In this document: positions 27,042-35,654 of the stretch, in pieces | How the letters are laid out: every line of letters starts with the position of its first letter | How positions within the stretch are numbered: the first letter of the stretch is position 1 | Source: Marinomonas mediterranea MMB-1 | GTDB lineage: Bacteria > Pseudomonadota > Gammaproteobacteria > Pseudomonadales > Marinomonadaceae | Direction: 5' to 3' | Assembly: GCF_000192865.1 (NCBI RefSeq) | Contig: NC_015276.1 | Span: forward strand, 1,860,001 to 1,924,000 | Length of the DNA: 64,000 nt | Position numbers and translations under genes: made by a program | The notes under the pieces: generated by a model | The model's input: only the letters and a program-made list of their open reading frames with translations | Database searches by the model: none | What the model was told of the DNA's origin: nothing

Positions 27042-27647
27042 GTTATTCTGTTATGTCTTTTATCTGAAGTTTGGTGCTTGAGTGTATTCAAGTATCAAAT
27101 TTCGAATCCTTTTTTTACTTTTTTCAACATACTTTCTATTTCTTCACTCTATTTGAGGAAGGTATGAACAAGTCCACTGGCTTCAGCGTGTGGATAACGC
27201 TTCTTTATTCGAGGCAAGTGTCTGGAGACAAATGTCGCTGTCCAATATTGAGCATATTGGCAAGAAAGTTAACAAAGAATTAAAGAAAGCTTAGCCCTCG
27301 CTCGGCAACTGCTCCTGCGTTGCCCTAATGACCTACATCCATGTAGGCCTCCTTTGGGTCTTTCAGAGAAACAGCCTATCTTCGTTAAGAGTGATTGAAA
27401 GGTATTAACATTCCTGCTCACTCTCGCCTTAATAAGCTGTTTCTCTGATAAGACTGAAGCTCATAAGACTTATTCGTACCTTCCTTAATCTTTGTCGTCT
27501 CCGAATTTTAAGCAGAATGTCGTCTTTAATACGCCTTTATAGGTCTGCTTTTTCTCACCTATCGTTTCTTTTCGAAAAGCTGACAATAAAGTGTCAATAG
27601 TTTTTCAATACGCTTACAGAGTGCGGTCTTGAGCACTTTCCATGCTG
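27042..27647. other. Repeat-rich intergenic region upstream of fliD
   Basis: About 600 bp without a convincing gene. It holds copy 2 of the short dispersed repeat (27157-27204), a stretch with CTGCGTTGCCCTA...TACATCCATGTAGG at 27313-27350 related to sequences near 38.0 kb, and a long inverted repeat at 27363-27448. The only ORFs are low-complexity and lack RBS support. Confidence 0.5.
27363..27448. repeat. Inverted-repeat element with 13-bp perfect ends
   Basis: TCAGAGAAACAGC at 27363-27375 is the exact reverse complement of 27436-27448. Inside, a second imperfect arm pair (TTAAGAGTGA and TCACTCTCGCCTTAA) extends the potential cruciform to nearly the full 86 bp. It could be a miniature non-autonomous element or a long RNA hairpin. 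No target duplication was recognised. Confidence 0.55.
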
Positions 27648-27655
27648 GCCGATAA
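27648..27655 (+). promoter_or_regulatory. Candidate FliA (sigma-28) -10 element for fliD
   Basis: GCCGATAA, the exact consensus -10 octamer of flagellar sigma-28 promoters, lies 72 bp upstream of the fliD ATG. Fifteen bases upstream the -35 position reads TTGA instead of TAAA, so the promoter is imperfect. Confidence 0.5.
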
Positions 27656-27727
27656 TAATAGTATGGATTCATGCGTGTCATACGGGTGTGAATTGACAAT
27701 CGAGTGTGGCCAGTAGGAGAGATTAAT

Positions 27728-29116
27728 ATGACAGTATCATCATTGGGCGTAGGTTCAGGTTTAGACCTACAAACCTTGTTAGAAAACATGGTCAGTGTTC
27801 AAAGAGATACTAAAGTGGACGCTTACGAAGACAGAATTAGCGACTATGAATCTCAAGTGTCTGCATACGGGGCGATCAAATCAGCCCTAGAGACGTTTCA
27901 AGATTCTGTAGAAACGTTGAATGATGAAGAGCTGTTTACTGGAAGAACGGCCACTACTACGCAGCCAGATTCTGGTGACATTGTTTCGGTGACCGCCGAT
28001 GAAGATGCATCGAATGGTGCGTATAACATTTCTGTTTCTCAGCTTGCTCAGGGAAGCCGAAGTGTCTCTGCAGATGGACTGTTCTCTTCTAGTGATGATG
28101 TTGTATCGTCTACAGGTGGAGATTTGACTTTCACCGCAGGGGACGAAACCTTTACTGTGACAGTGGAAGCAGGGACGACACTTGCTGAATTGAGAGAGCA
28201 AATTAATGACGCGGATGAGAATTTTGGTGTATCGGCGAACCTTGTCGATGATGGCAACGGAAACGTTTTCTTAACGCTAAGTTCTGATGTGACCGGCGAT
28301 GGTAATGATCTTGTCGTTACCAATACCGATGAGTCGTTAGACAGTGTTTCGTCTGTTGCGACAGGTACAGGGAGCGCGGGGTTGTCTATTGCGTCGGGAG
28401 AAGGGGCACAAGATGCCATTATCAATGTTGATGGTATTACTATCAATAGCGATACTAATTCGTTCGAAGACGCAGTGTCAGGTCTTACTATTAAGGCGCT
28501 GGCTGTCTCAGAGGAAGACTCTGATGGGGAGCTCGAAACCGCTACGTCAGTCATTGATTACGATACAGATTCAGTTCAGGAAACCTTAGAGAGTTTTGTA
28601 TCATCTTACAACTCGTTAATGTCTACGTTCGATTCTTACACAGATACGGATGCTATTCTAAATGGCAGTAGCTTAGTGCGAGGCCTGGAAAGTCAATTAA
28701 ATGCGGATTTGATGACGACGTTTTTGGATGCTGGTGACTTAACGTCAATCTTTGATATTGGAATTGAAATGGATGACGATGGTACGTTGTCACTCGACTC
28801 GACGGCTTTTAGTGAGGCGATGGAAGACAGCTATGACGATGTCGTCACCTTGTTCACTGGCGACGATGGGCTAGCGAACATCATGGACGAATACTTGGAC
28901 AGTTATACGGGATCCAGTGGTTTAATGAAGGATTTAAGTGATGCGGCACAAGAGGCAGCAGACGACACAGAGGAAGATTTGGAAAATTTCGAATATCGAA
29001 TGGATCAATACGAAGAGCAATTAACGGAAAAGTTTTCTAACTTAGATGTGCTGTTAGCAAGCCTAAATAATAGTGGTACTGCGTTGCTTGAAAGCTTAAG
29101 TTCATTGAGTTCGTAG
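27728..29116 (+). CDS. fliD: Flagellar hook-associated protein 2 (filament cap)
   Basis: A 462-residue secreted filament-cap protein that assembles flagellin at the filament tip. The ATG at 27728 has TAGGAGA 8 bp upstream and gives the classic N-terminus TVSSLGVGSGLDLQTLLENM. A flagellin hook IN motif region follows (about 110-170, Asp/Gly/Thr-rich). The C-terminal FliD_C domain ends with a helix containing DQYEEQLTEKFSNLDVLLAS. Composition is strongly acidic, as in marine strains. No fliC, flaG or other flagellar structural gene lies near, so fliD is displaced from its usual cluster. Confidence 0.93.
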   Translation: MTVSSLGVGSGLDLQTLLENMVSVQRDTKVDAYEDRISDYESQVSAYGAIKSALETFQDSVETLNDEELFTGRTATTTQPDSGDIVSVTADEDASNGAYNISVSQLAQGSRSVSADGLFSSSDDVVSSTGGDLTFTAGDETFTVTVEAGTTLAELREQINDADENFGVSANLVDDGNGNVFLTLSSDVTGDGNDLVVTNTDESLDSVSSVATGTGSAGLSIASGEGAQDAIINVDGITINSDTNSFEDAVSGLTIKALAVSEEDSDGELETATSVIDYDTDSVQETLESFVSSYNSLMSTFDSYTDTDAILNGSSLVRGLESQLNADLMTTFLDAGDLTSIFDIGIEMDDDGTLSLDSTAFSEAMEDSYDDVVTLFTGDDGLANIMDEYLDSYTGSSGLMKDLSDAAQEAADDTEEDLENFEYRMDQYEEQLTEKFSNLDVLLASLNNSGTALLESLSSLSS

Positions 29117-29118
29117 TT

Positions 29119-29487
29119 TTGACTAGCCACCCTAATGTCGACGAAAAAAAGTTAGTAGGTAAAAAAATAGAGTTTGATTCAAACTCTATTGAACGGCTCA
29201 ATGATGCGTTGCATACAATGATTGAGCAGAGCGACGTTAAATCAATACTTGAATTAGACCAATATATTAGACAGTTTGATTTTCGAGCATTGAGTACTGA
29301 TCAGTTGAAAGCCAATCATTCGCTTCTGCTTCAGTTTGCCCAAAATATCCGAAGAGCGGAGTCTATTGTTGAATTAGAGCGTCAAAAAGTGAGCGCAGAG
29401 CTTTCGGATGCGAAACATAATCGTTCGAAGGTAAAGCACAATATTACGAAAATGAATCAGTATCATAAGGTCAGAGGCTTTGATTAA
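29119..29487 (+). CDS. Small helical protein in the fliT/fliS position
   Basis: A 122-residue soluble, highly charged, predicted helical protein starting with TTG 2 bp after the fliD stop; there is no strong Shine-Dalgarno, which suggests coupling to fliD. The last third (AQNIRRAESIVELERQKVSA onward) looks like an amphipathic helix, typical of flagellar export chaperones such as FliT, which bind FliD. Similarity is too low to assign by eye; the chaperone role is inferred from position. Confidence 0.6.
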   Translation: MTSHPNVDEKKLVGKKIEFDSNSIERLNDALHTMIEQSDVKSILELDQYIRQFDFRALSTDQLKANHSLLLQFAQNIRRAESIVELERQKVSAELSDAKHNRSKVKHNITKMNQYHKVRGFD

Positions 29488-29665
29488 TTTTTTGTGTTCT
29501 ATGCTCACAAACTAAGGCGCCTTTTCTAAGCGCTCTTTCAAGGCAAAGCTCATACAATCGATTCGAATTTTCTTATTCAAATTAAGTCTTTAAATAACGC
29601 CTTAACGGATTTGTATTTGTAGATACAAACTTTTAGTATGCTCCCATTAAAGATGGAGTGTCATT

Positions 29666-30286
29666 ATGATCGATATTGAAAAAGCAAACGCAGAATTAGA
29701 AGGTGCAACCCCTCAAGCAATTATTGAGTGGGCACTAGGACAGGCGAACAAGCCGATTGTTACGACAAACTTTGGCCCTCATGAAGCGGTTATCTTGCAC
29801 ATGGCGACTCAAGTTAATCCTAACATCCCAGTTATCTGGATTGATTCGGGCTACAACGTTCGTGATACGTATAAAGTAGCAGAAGAAATTATAGAAAAAC
29901 TAAACCTGAACCTTGAAGTTTACACGCCAAAGGTGAGTGCAGCTCGACGCGACGCCGCTCTTGGAGGTATCCCAAGTGTTGACGACGAAGCGCATGCTGA
30001 GTTTACCGAACAATTTAAACTTGAGCCTTTCCGCCGTGCGATGGCAGATCAAGCGCCTGATATTTGGTTGACGGCGGTTCGCAGTGAGCAAACTGAATTC
30101 CGTAAAGACATGAGTGTTGTAGAAACAGGGCCTAATGGTGTTGTTAAAGTTGCGCCAGTCTTGCATTGGAAAGAAGCTGACATGATGACGTATCTAGAAG
30201 AAAATGGTCTGCCTACACCAGATCATTATTTTGACCCGACTAAAGCTCAATTTGGTCGCGAATGTGGTCTGCATACTAAGCTTTAA
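29666..30286 (+). CDS. cysH: Phosphoadenylyl-sulfate (PAPS) reductase
   Basis: A 206-residue cytoplasmic enzyme of assimilatory sulfate reduction, converting PAPS to sulfite with thioredoxin. It has the adenine-nucleotide hydrolase fold with TNFGPHEAVILHM, IPVIWIDSGYNVRDTYKVAE, and the C-terminal ECGLHTKL containing the catalytic cysteine. The paired cysteines that bind [4Fe-4S] in APS-type enzymes are absent, so this is the cluster-free PAPS type. Monocistronic, with a perfect terminator behind it. Confidence 0.9.
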   Translation: MIDIEKANAELEGATPQAIIEWALGQANKPIVTTNFGPHEAVILHMATQVNPNIPVIWIDSGYNVRDTYKVAEEIIEKLNLNLEVYTPKVSAARRDAALGGIPSVDDEAHAEFTEQFKLEPFRRAMADQAPDIWLTAVRSEQTEFRKDMSVVETGPNGVVKVAPVLHWKEADMMTYLEENGLPTPDHYFDPTKAQFGRECGLHTKL

Positions 30287-30329
30287 CCCTTACCTACCAA
30301 GGCTTAAACGAGAATAGACAGTTCGACTC

Positions 30330-30362
30330 AAAAAGGCGATACATCATTGTATCGCCTTTTTT
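30330..30362. terminator. Bidirectional intrinsic terminator after cysH
   Basis: A perfect 14-bp stem (AAAAAGGCGATACA/TGTATCGCCTTTTT) with a TCAT loop. A- and T-tracts on both sides allow function on either strand. The minus-strand thiolase remnant ends inside it. Confidence 0.9.
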
Positions 30363-30754
30363 GTCTGTCTCCGATACATTTCGTGAATTAACGATACCAC
30401 TATTCGACATACAGACCCTGTCAACGTACAGAGTGCAATGCCGCCTCCATTAGCGTTAACGATACATTCGTCGATGCCAAGTTCCTTGATTACAATTGTA
30501 GATTGACCTGCTAATGCTTCGTTAATTTCTGCTAATTCTACTTGTTGAATATTCCAGTCTGCGAGTTTAAGAGCTTTCTTTGTTGCGCTAATTGGACCAA
30601 GTCTCATATTCATTGGTTCTAAAGCATAGGACGCATAAGAAGCGATTCGTACAATTGACTCTAATTTTGTGTCTAATGATGCTTGTCTAGTAGCAATTAA
30701 AACGGCTTGGTCGACTAAAATACTGGTTTGAAGGAAAGTACAGAACACCATCAC
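30344..30754 (-). pseudogene. Thiolase (acetyl-CoA acetyltransferase) C-terminal remnant
   Basis: The 136-residue frame aligns by eye with the last third of biosynthetic/degradative thiolases: VRIASYASYALEPMNMRLGPISATKKAL, then LADWNIQQVELAEINEALAGQ and VNANGGGIALC (each quoted below 20 residues in the original blocks of that order). The catalytic His block, normally GHPLGASGARI, reads CTLTGSVCRIV, and the frame stops at the cysH terminator before the final catalytic Cys. The N-terminal two-thirds, with the nucleophilic Cys, are missing. It is a decayed fragment of a roughly 390-residue gene rather than a functional protein. Confidence 0.75.
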
Positions 30755-30920
30755 AAATCTTATGAAACCACGTCATTGTCTGTGGGAATCATTTTTTAAA
30801 GTAATGATATTTTATTGCTAATGCCCTCTAACGAACCAAATATTGACTATGGTAAGTAAGGGATCGGAATTGTTTCCGATGGACGATAGTGGGAAAGAGA
30901 GTTGTGATGGAGAGTTTCAA

Positions 30921-31799
30921 ATGAATATTATCGATACACCATGGAATACGTCGGATAAGTTGGCTAAGTTATCTTCGTTAGGTATCACCACCATTATTCG
31001 ATATTACAATTTTAGTAATTCTAGAACTTTGCCAGAAAAACGGCTTGAACTGGCAGAAGCTCAGCATATTTGTGCGAACGGTATGAAGCTTGCGGTTGTA
31101 TTTCAACAGCTGCAAAACAAGGTCTCGTGTTTTAGCTTTCAAAAGGGGGTTGCGGCAGGGAAACGTGCGTTCAGCTATGCGAGAGACGATATTGGTCAGC
31201 CTGAAGGATCTGCCATCTATTTCGCTGTCGATTTCGACGCAAGTCATGAGGAGATCGAAGCGAATATCATACCGTATTTCAAAGGAATTAAAGAGGGATT
31301 TGACACCGTCAGTGGCGATGAGCCTCAGTACAAAATTGGTGTGTATGGTTCAGGGCTCGTCAGTAATAGTCTCACGGAAAAAGGGTTAGTTGAGTTTATT
31401 TGGCTGTCTATGTCACGTGGTTTTAGAGGAACCAAGCAAGCGTTTGCCGCTGGAGTGTACAACCTGTGCCAACAAGCGCCAGCTGTCTCTCAATTTGGTT
31501 TGAGCTTTGACTATGATGTGGTCAATCCAGAGGTGAGTGATTTTGGAAGTTTTACGATAGAGGACGATGAAAGCCAAGCGTTGGGGGCAGGGAAAAACGA
31601 ATCGCGCTATCGTGTTATTGCGCGAAGCGGCTTGCGTCTTAGAGAAGGCCCAGGTACTGGTTTCGATATTATTGGAGGGATGAGCCGCGGCCAGATTGTC
31701 TATGTAAAAGAGATAAAGGAAGGCTGGGCATCCATTGATTTGGAAGGAGATGGACACTTAGATGGGTTTGCATCTGCCGCATTCTTAGAGCAAACTTGA
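30921..31799 (+). CDS. DUF1906 glycoside-hydrolase-like protein with C-terminal SH3 domain
   Basis: A 292-residue protein. The ATG at 30921 is chosen because GGAGAG lies 6 bp upstream and the product then starts at the DUF1906 domain (NIIDTPWNTSDKLAKL; an upstream ATG at 30849 lacks an RBS). Residues 1-205 fit the Rv2525c-like glycoside-hydrolase-like barrel (TTIIRYYNFS, AIYFAVDFDA, YKIGVYGSG, LSFDYDVVN). Residues 230-292 form a bacterial SH3 domain (RSGLRLREGPGTGFDIIGGM) that usually binds peptidoglycan. No signal peptide is seen, so export would need another route, such as phage- or holin-like release. Probably cell-wall directed. Confidence 0.75.
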   Translation: MNIIDTPWNTSDKLAKLSSLGITTIIRYYNFSNSRTLPEKRLELAEAQHICANGMKLAVVFQQLQNKVSCFSFQKGVAAGKRAFSYARDDIGQPEGSAIYFAVDFDASHEEIEANIIPYFKGIKEGFDTVSGDEPQYKIGVYGSGLVSNSLTEKGLVEFIWLSMSRGFRGTKQAFAAGVYNLCQQAPAVSQFGLSFDYDVVNPEVSDFGSFTIEDDESQALGAGKNESRYRVIARSGLRLREGPGTGFDIIGGMSRGQIVYVKEIKEGWASIDLEGDGHLDGFASAAFLEQT

Positions 31800-31802
31800 G
31801 GA

Positions 31803-33071
31803 ATGGCGAATCCTGTTTTAAGTCAAAACGTAACTAAAAAAGTAGGTAGCAAAGTAAGTGAAAAATGGAGCAAGAGAGACAGCCAACGTCTTCGGCGGCT
31901 CGTTTTAACATCGCAAGGGTTACTGCACACTCAGCCGTTTGGTCGTGGGCTGAGTGGCGCATCCAATGCGATTAATCACCTTGGTTACTTACAAATAGAC
32001 TCGATCTCCGTTGTAGAACGAGCACATAACCATGTGCTTTTTTCCAGAGTACCGAATTTTAATGCAGAGATGCTTAATCGTTTACTCTCTGAAAACGAAA
32101 TTTTTGAATACTGGTCACACGCTGCGGCTTTCCTACCCATTGATGATTTTCGTTTTTCACTTCCCTATAAAAACGCAATAAAGAACGGACAAACTCATTG
32201 GTATAAACAGCCTGATCGTAAACTGATTGGGGAATTAGTTGAACGAATTCGCCTTGATGGCCCCATTCGTTCCCGTGACATTGAGGCAGATCAGAAGAAA
32301 AATGGTGCAGGATGGTGGGACTGGAAACCGGCTAAAAAAGCTCTAGAGCAGCTTTATATGGAAGGCGATTTAATGGTGAGTCGCCGCGATGGCTTTCAAA
32401 AAGTGTACGATTTGACAGAAAGAGTTCTTCCCGACTGGGTGGATAAAACGCCACCCAGTGTTGATGAATTTGCCGAACATCTGTTGGATCAACAGCTCAG
32501 AAGCCAAGGAATGGCTTCATTGAAGAGTGCGACTTACCTTCGTCGTAACCCCGAATTACGAAAGGCTATGAAGGCGATCATCGAAACGAAAACACACGAT
32601 AAGACGTTGGAAAAATACGTTTTACCAAATGGCATGGAGTTTGTTGTTGGTGCAGGTGCCTTTGACCAACGAGCACCAAGAGTGCTTGATAGAGTTCAGA
32701 TACTTTCGCCGTTTGACCCTGTGGTGATTCAACGAGACCGTTTACAAGGCGTTTTTCAATTTGACTATCAAATTGAATGTTATGTTCCAGAGGCGAAGCG
32801 CCAATACGGGTACTTCTGTTTGCCGTTATTGTACCAAGACCGCTTCATGGGACGGATGGACTGTAAGGTACATCGAAAGACGAAGCATCTGGAAATTAAA
32901 GTCTTGTTTCTAGAGCTGGACGGCATTGATTACGATCGGTTCTTAGCAGCATTCTCGCAGTCTATGATGGACTTCCGTACTTTTCAGCAATGCGACGACG
33001 TGTCGGTGAGCAAGGTTTTTCCTAAGCATTTAAAAAGTAAGGTTCATAACGCATTAGTTCATATGAACTAA
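31803..33071 (+). CDS. YcaQ/AlkX-family winged-helix DNA glycosylase
   Basis: A 422-residue protein of the HTH_42 (YcaQ) family, whose Escherichia member unhooks interstrand crosslinks and excises bulky N7-alkylpurines. The family's catalytic QxD motif is present as GYLQIDSISVVERAHNHVLF. Typical segments EYWSHAAAFLPIDDFRF, the tandem winged helices and the LSPFDPVVIQRDRLQGVF block follow. It starts 3 bp after the preceding stop, so the two may be co-transcribed. Its last codons lie in a perfect palindrome (33051-33074). Confidence 0.85.
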   Translation: MANPVLSQNVTKKVGSKVSEKWSKRDSQRLRRLVLTSQGLLHTQPFGRGLSGASNAINHLGYLQIDSISVVERAHNHVLFSRVPNFNAEMLNRLLSENEIFEYWSHAAAFLPIDDFRFSLPYKNAIKNGQTHWYKQPDRKLIGELVERIRLDGPIRSRDIEADQKKNGAGWWDWKPAKKALEQLYMEGDLMVSRRDGFQKVYDLTERVLPDWVDKTPPSVDEFAEHLLDQQLRSQGMASLKSATYLRRNPELRKAMKAIIETKTHDKTLEKYVLPNGMEFVVGAGAFDQRAPRVLDRVQILSPFDPVVIQRDRLQGVFQFDYQIECYVPEAKRQYGYFCLPLLYQDRFMGRMDCKVHRKTKHLEIKVLFLELDGIDYDRFLAAFSQSMMDFRTFQQCDDVSVSKVFPKHLKSKVHNALVHMN

Positions 33072-33074
33072 TGC
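33051..33074. repeat. Perfect 24-bp palindrome over the ycaQ-like stop codon
   Basis: Bases 33051-33074 read identically on both strands (centre TTCATATGAA, ends GCATTAG/CTAATGC) and include the final codons and TAA stop of the glycosylase gene. As RNA it would form a hairpin with a minimal loop. There is no T-tract, so a regulatory or cruciform role is as likely as termination. Confidence 0.6.
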
Positions 33075-33327
33075 GGCTGATCATTGGCAGAATATTTACA
33101 ATTAATCTCTTTAACCAACATTTACTTACTTGTTTGGGCATTGGATTTAGTTGAATATTAAAGAAAGTGTCAGCGCGTTAACGGTGTTTTATAAATTACT
33201 AAATTGAGCGTCTTTTCGTTGAATGCCGTTCAAAATTCACGAGCGTAAACAGTCTATAAATCTGACTGATGGTTTTGTAAATTGCCCTTGTCTGACCTAA
33301 ATTGAGCAAAGTGACCGTGATGTTCGT

Positions 33328-34956
33328 ATGCCAAGTGAAAACAATATCATTGCGTTTATAGCGAAGAATGAAAAGAGAAAAGGGAGCATGCTAGGCTATC
33401 TCTCTTTTTTGGTTTTTTTCGTATGTTTCGCGTTTATCGTGGTGCATTTCGCTATCATTCGTTACGACTTTCCTGAGCTAGAGAAACATTCAGAGCTTAA
33501 TTTTGAAAAGCTCGAGCGCTTGGCGTTTCAAGTGAAACGCGGCGCAAAAAAGTTGCAAGATTCCGGTGCTACCCCCTGCACTCGCAGCGAACTGTTTGTG
33601 AAAAGCGACATTCTAAAGCAGTATTACTTTATCGGTGATATCGGACGTGTGAGTGAGGGTAAGTTAAACTGCTCACTAATGACAGGAAGGCAACGAGGGT
33701 TAGAAGTCCCTGATGTTTTAACGAATGGAACGGACCAAATTCGAGTTAAAACGTTCGATGCGGAAAGAAATAAAGTGCTTTATAGCAATTTTGCTTTTGT
33801 GAAAAACGATTTAGTGTTTTTTACATCAAAATCATTTATCCGAGACCTTAGTAGTCAAAATACACTTAAAAACAGCATTGGCTCAATCATTCATAGCAGG
33901 GAAGGCGCAGTCTATCTATATTTTGGTGATGTTGATAGGCGAAGCTTTACAGACGAAATAGATCACCAGAATGCTCTGAGCGACTATTTACCGGTTAGGG
34001 GGAAAAAGTTGGCCATTTCTCGCTGTAGCGTTTATGTGGATGTATGCCTTACTTCGATCGATACAGACTTAGGTATTTTTCGCGCATCTGAGACCTTTGT
34101 CTTATCATTTGGCTCATTTAGCGCTTTATTTGGCTCTCTTCTATTTTACTTTTTTGTCCTTTTACGTTCAGGTGCACGTGGGTTGGCATCTGACATTAAG
34201 TGGGCGATAAAGCGAGAAAAAATCTACAATGTTTACCAGCCTTTGTTTCATTTAGACAATGAAGCGTTATCGGGTGTAGAGGTGCTTGCGCGATGGGAGA
34301 GTCGCAGGTGCGGGCAAGTTCCACCTGATATTTTTATTCCGTTCTGCGAAACTCAAGAATATATCTTAGACCTCACAAAGGTAGTTGTCTCAAAAGCGTT
34401 TATGGAGCTTGAGGATCGTTTGACGTCTGACACGAACTTCACCGTATCAATTAATGTGTCTGCCTCAGTATTAACAGATAAGAGATTTTTAGAGTTTCTA
34501 ATGTTGGAGGTAAAGAAGTACGAGTTTGGCTATGATCAAGTGATATTAGAGCTAACAGAACGCAGTTCCACACCTGAGCGATCGCTTATCCAGTCGTGTG
34601 CGTCGTTTCATGAATTAGGTGTTAAGTTGTCATTAGATGATTTTGGTACAGGCCATTCGAACCTTTCTTGGTTGACGCTATTAAACCCCAACGAAGTTAA
34701 AATCGATAAGATGTTTACTCAAGCCAATGGCGATCAATCGCCTAAAGGTTTTGCTTTTGAAGGCATTGTTTCGATGTTGAGTGGGATGCAAAGTGCTCGT
34801 GTTGTCTACGAGGGTATAGAGACGGAAGAGCAAAGGGCGCGTTTACTAGGGAAGCTCCCAAATGCGCTTGGTCAAGGGTGGTATTTTGCCAAACCTATGC
34901 CGATCTCAGAGTACCGACTTTGGGTTTCGAATAGAGAGTTTGAAAATAAGTGCTAA
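33328..34956 (+). CDS. CSS-motif cyclic-di-GMP phosphodiesterase (EAL domain)
   Basis: A 542-residue inner-membrane protein. A first membrane helix (about 20-45) and a second (about 257-283) flank a periplasmic CSS-motif sensor with GKLNCSLMTG, where redox-sensitive cysteines control such enzymes. The EAL domain spans about 300-535: GVEVLARW (EVL instead of EAL, Glu kept), SINVSAS, LELTERS, SLDDFGTGHSN, VKIDKMF, EGIETEEQ and GQGWYFAKP. The catalytic metal and glutamate positions appear intact, so it should degrade c-di-GMP. Its 3' end overlaps the convergent Cache gene by 51 bp. Confidence 0.88.
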   Translation: MPSENNIIAFIAKNEKRKGSMLGYLSFLVFFVCFAFIVVHFAIIRYDFPELEKHSELNFEKLERLAFQVKRGAKKLQDSGATPCTRSELFVKSDILKQYYFIGDIGRVSEGKLNCSLMTGRQRGLEVPDVLTNGTDQIRVKTFDAERNKVLYSNFAFVKNDLVFFTSKSFIRDLSSQNTLKNSIGSIIHSREGAVYLYFGDVDRRSFTDEIDHQNALSDYLPVRGKKLAISRCSVYVDVCLTSIDTDLGIFRASETFVLSFGSFSALFGSLLFYFFVLLRSGARGLASDIKWAIKREKIYNVYQPLFHLDNEALSGVEVLARWESRRCGQVPPDIFIPFCETQEYILDLTKVVVSKAFMELEDRLTSDTNFTVSINVSASVLTDKRFLEFLMLEVKKYEFGYDQVILELTERSSTPERSLIQSCASFHELGVKLSLDDFGTGHSNLSWLTLLNPNEVKIDKMFTQANGDQSPKGFAFEGIVSMLSGMQSARVVYEGIETEEQRARLLGKLPNALGQGWYFAKPMPISEYRLWVSNREFENKC

Positions 34957-35535
34957 CGATACCAAGTCCAGCAAGACAATAAGTAAGCCAACCCAAATCA
35001 TAATCGAGTTTTTGAGCTTCGAGATATCACTTTCGTATAAATAACTGCCATAGCCAATAATCCAGCCCCATTTATCGATGAATACAATCGCGTTCACCTT
35101 CTGTTCAATGTTTTCCGTGACGGGGTTAATGTTGTCCAGTGTCTCAAAAATAATATCCTTGCCTTCAAGCGCTTTTGTATGACGAATATAGGATCTCTGA
35201 AACGAGCCAATTACCTCAGGTTTTACGTGAACTCGGGCAACGGCTAAGTCATCATTTGCCCATACATACAGGTCTTTAAAGTGAGATTTTGATAAATAGT
35301 CGATGACTTGATTCTCAAGCTCCATTTGAGGTGTGCCAAGTTGTTCGCCTTCTTCTATTGTTCGTTCAATAAACGCTTTGCTCATGTAGGCGGCATTTTG
35401 TGTTTCTTGTTTTTTAAAGTCCAAATACGCTCGTTCTAACGTTTCTGTTATTTGGTCGTTTACAACCAATAAAAGCAGAACATTCACGACGCCTAACATT
35501 AGAACTTGAGAGACTTTAAATTTATTAAAAATCAT
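34906..35535 (-). CDS. Solitary single-Cache membrane protein, no output domain
   Basis: A 209-residue protein with a membrane helix at about 8-26, a periplasmic Cache domain (SKAFIERTIEEGEQLGTPQM; the closing KWGWIIGYGSYLYESDI is a Cache_2 hallmark) and a second helix at about 180-202. It stops only seven residues later (SIRNPKSVL) where chemoreceptors or GGDEF proteins continue with HAMP and output domains. The end lies inside the convergent EAL gene. Either it is truncated, or it is an independent ligand-binding subunit that signals through partners such as that phosphodiesterase. Confidence 0.7.
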   Translation of the reverse strand: MIFNKFKVSQVLMLGVVNVLLLLVVNDQITETLERAYLDFKKQETQNAAYMSKAFIERTIEEGEQLGTPQMELENQVIDYLSKSHFKDLYVWANDDLAVARVHVKPEVIGSFQRSYIRHTKALEGKDIIFETLDNINPVTENIEQKVNAIVFIDKWGWIIGYGSYLYESDISKLKNSIMIWVGLLIVLLDLVSLALIFKLSIRNPKSVL

Positions 35536-35654
35536 CTTGTCGCCTATTTATATCCATGTGTATATCACTATAAACATTATGGTCATGTTTTTATAGCAAA
35601 CAGATCGGTTATTGCTGAAATCATAGGCGTGTCCTTGTGTACGCCTACAATGTT

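Noticed and set aside
27071..27283. 70-codon ORF upstream of fliD
   Set aside because: Phe/Tyr-rich, low-complexity translation, no Shine-Dalgarno, and it runs through the dispersed repeat copy at 27157-27204.
30849..30920. Longer start for the DUF1906-SH3 gene
   Set aside because: The upstream ATG has no RBS and adds a non-homologous, polar leader; the ATG at 30921 has GGAGAG at ideal spacing.
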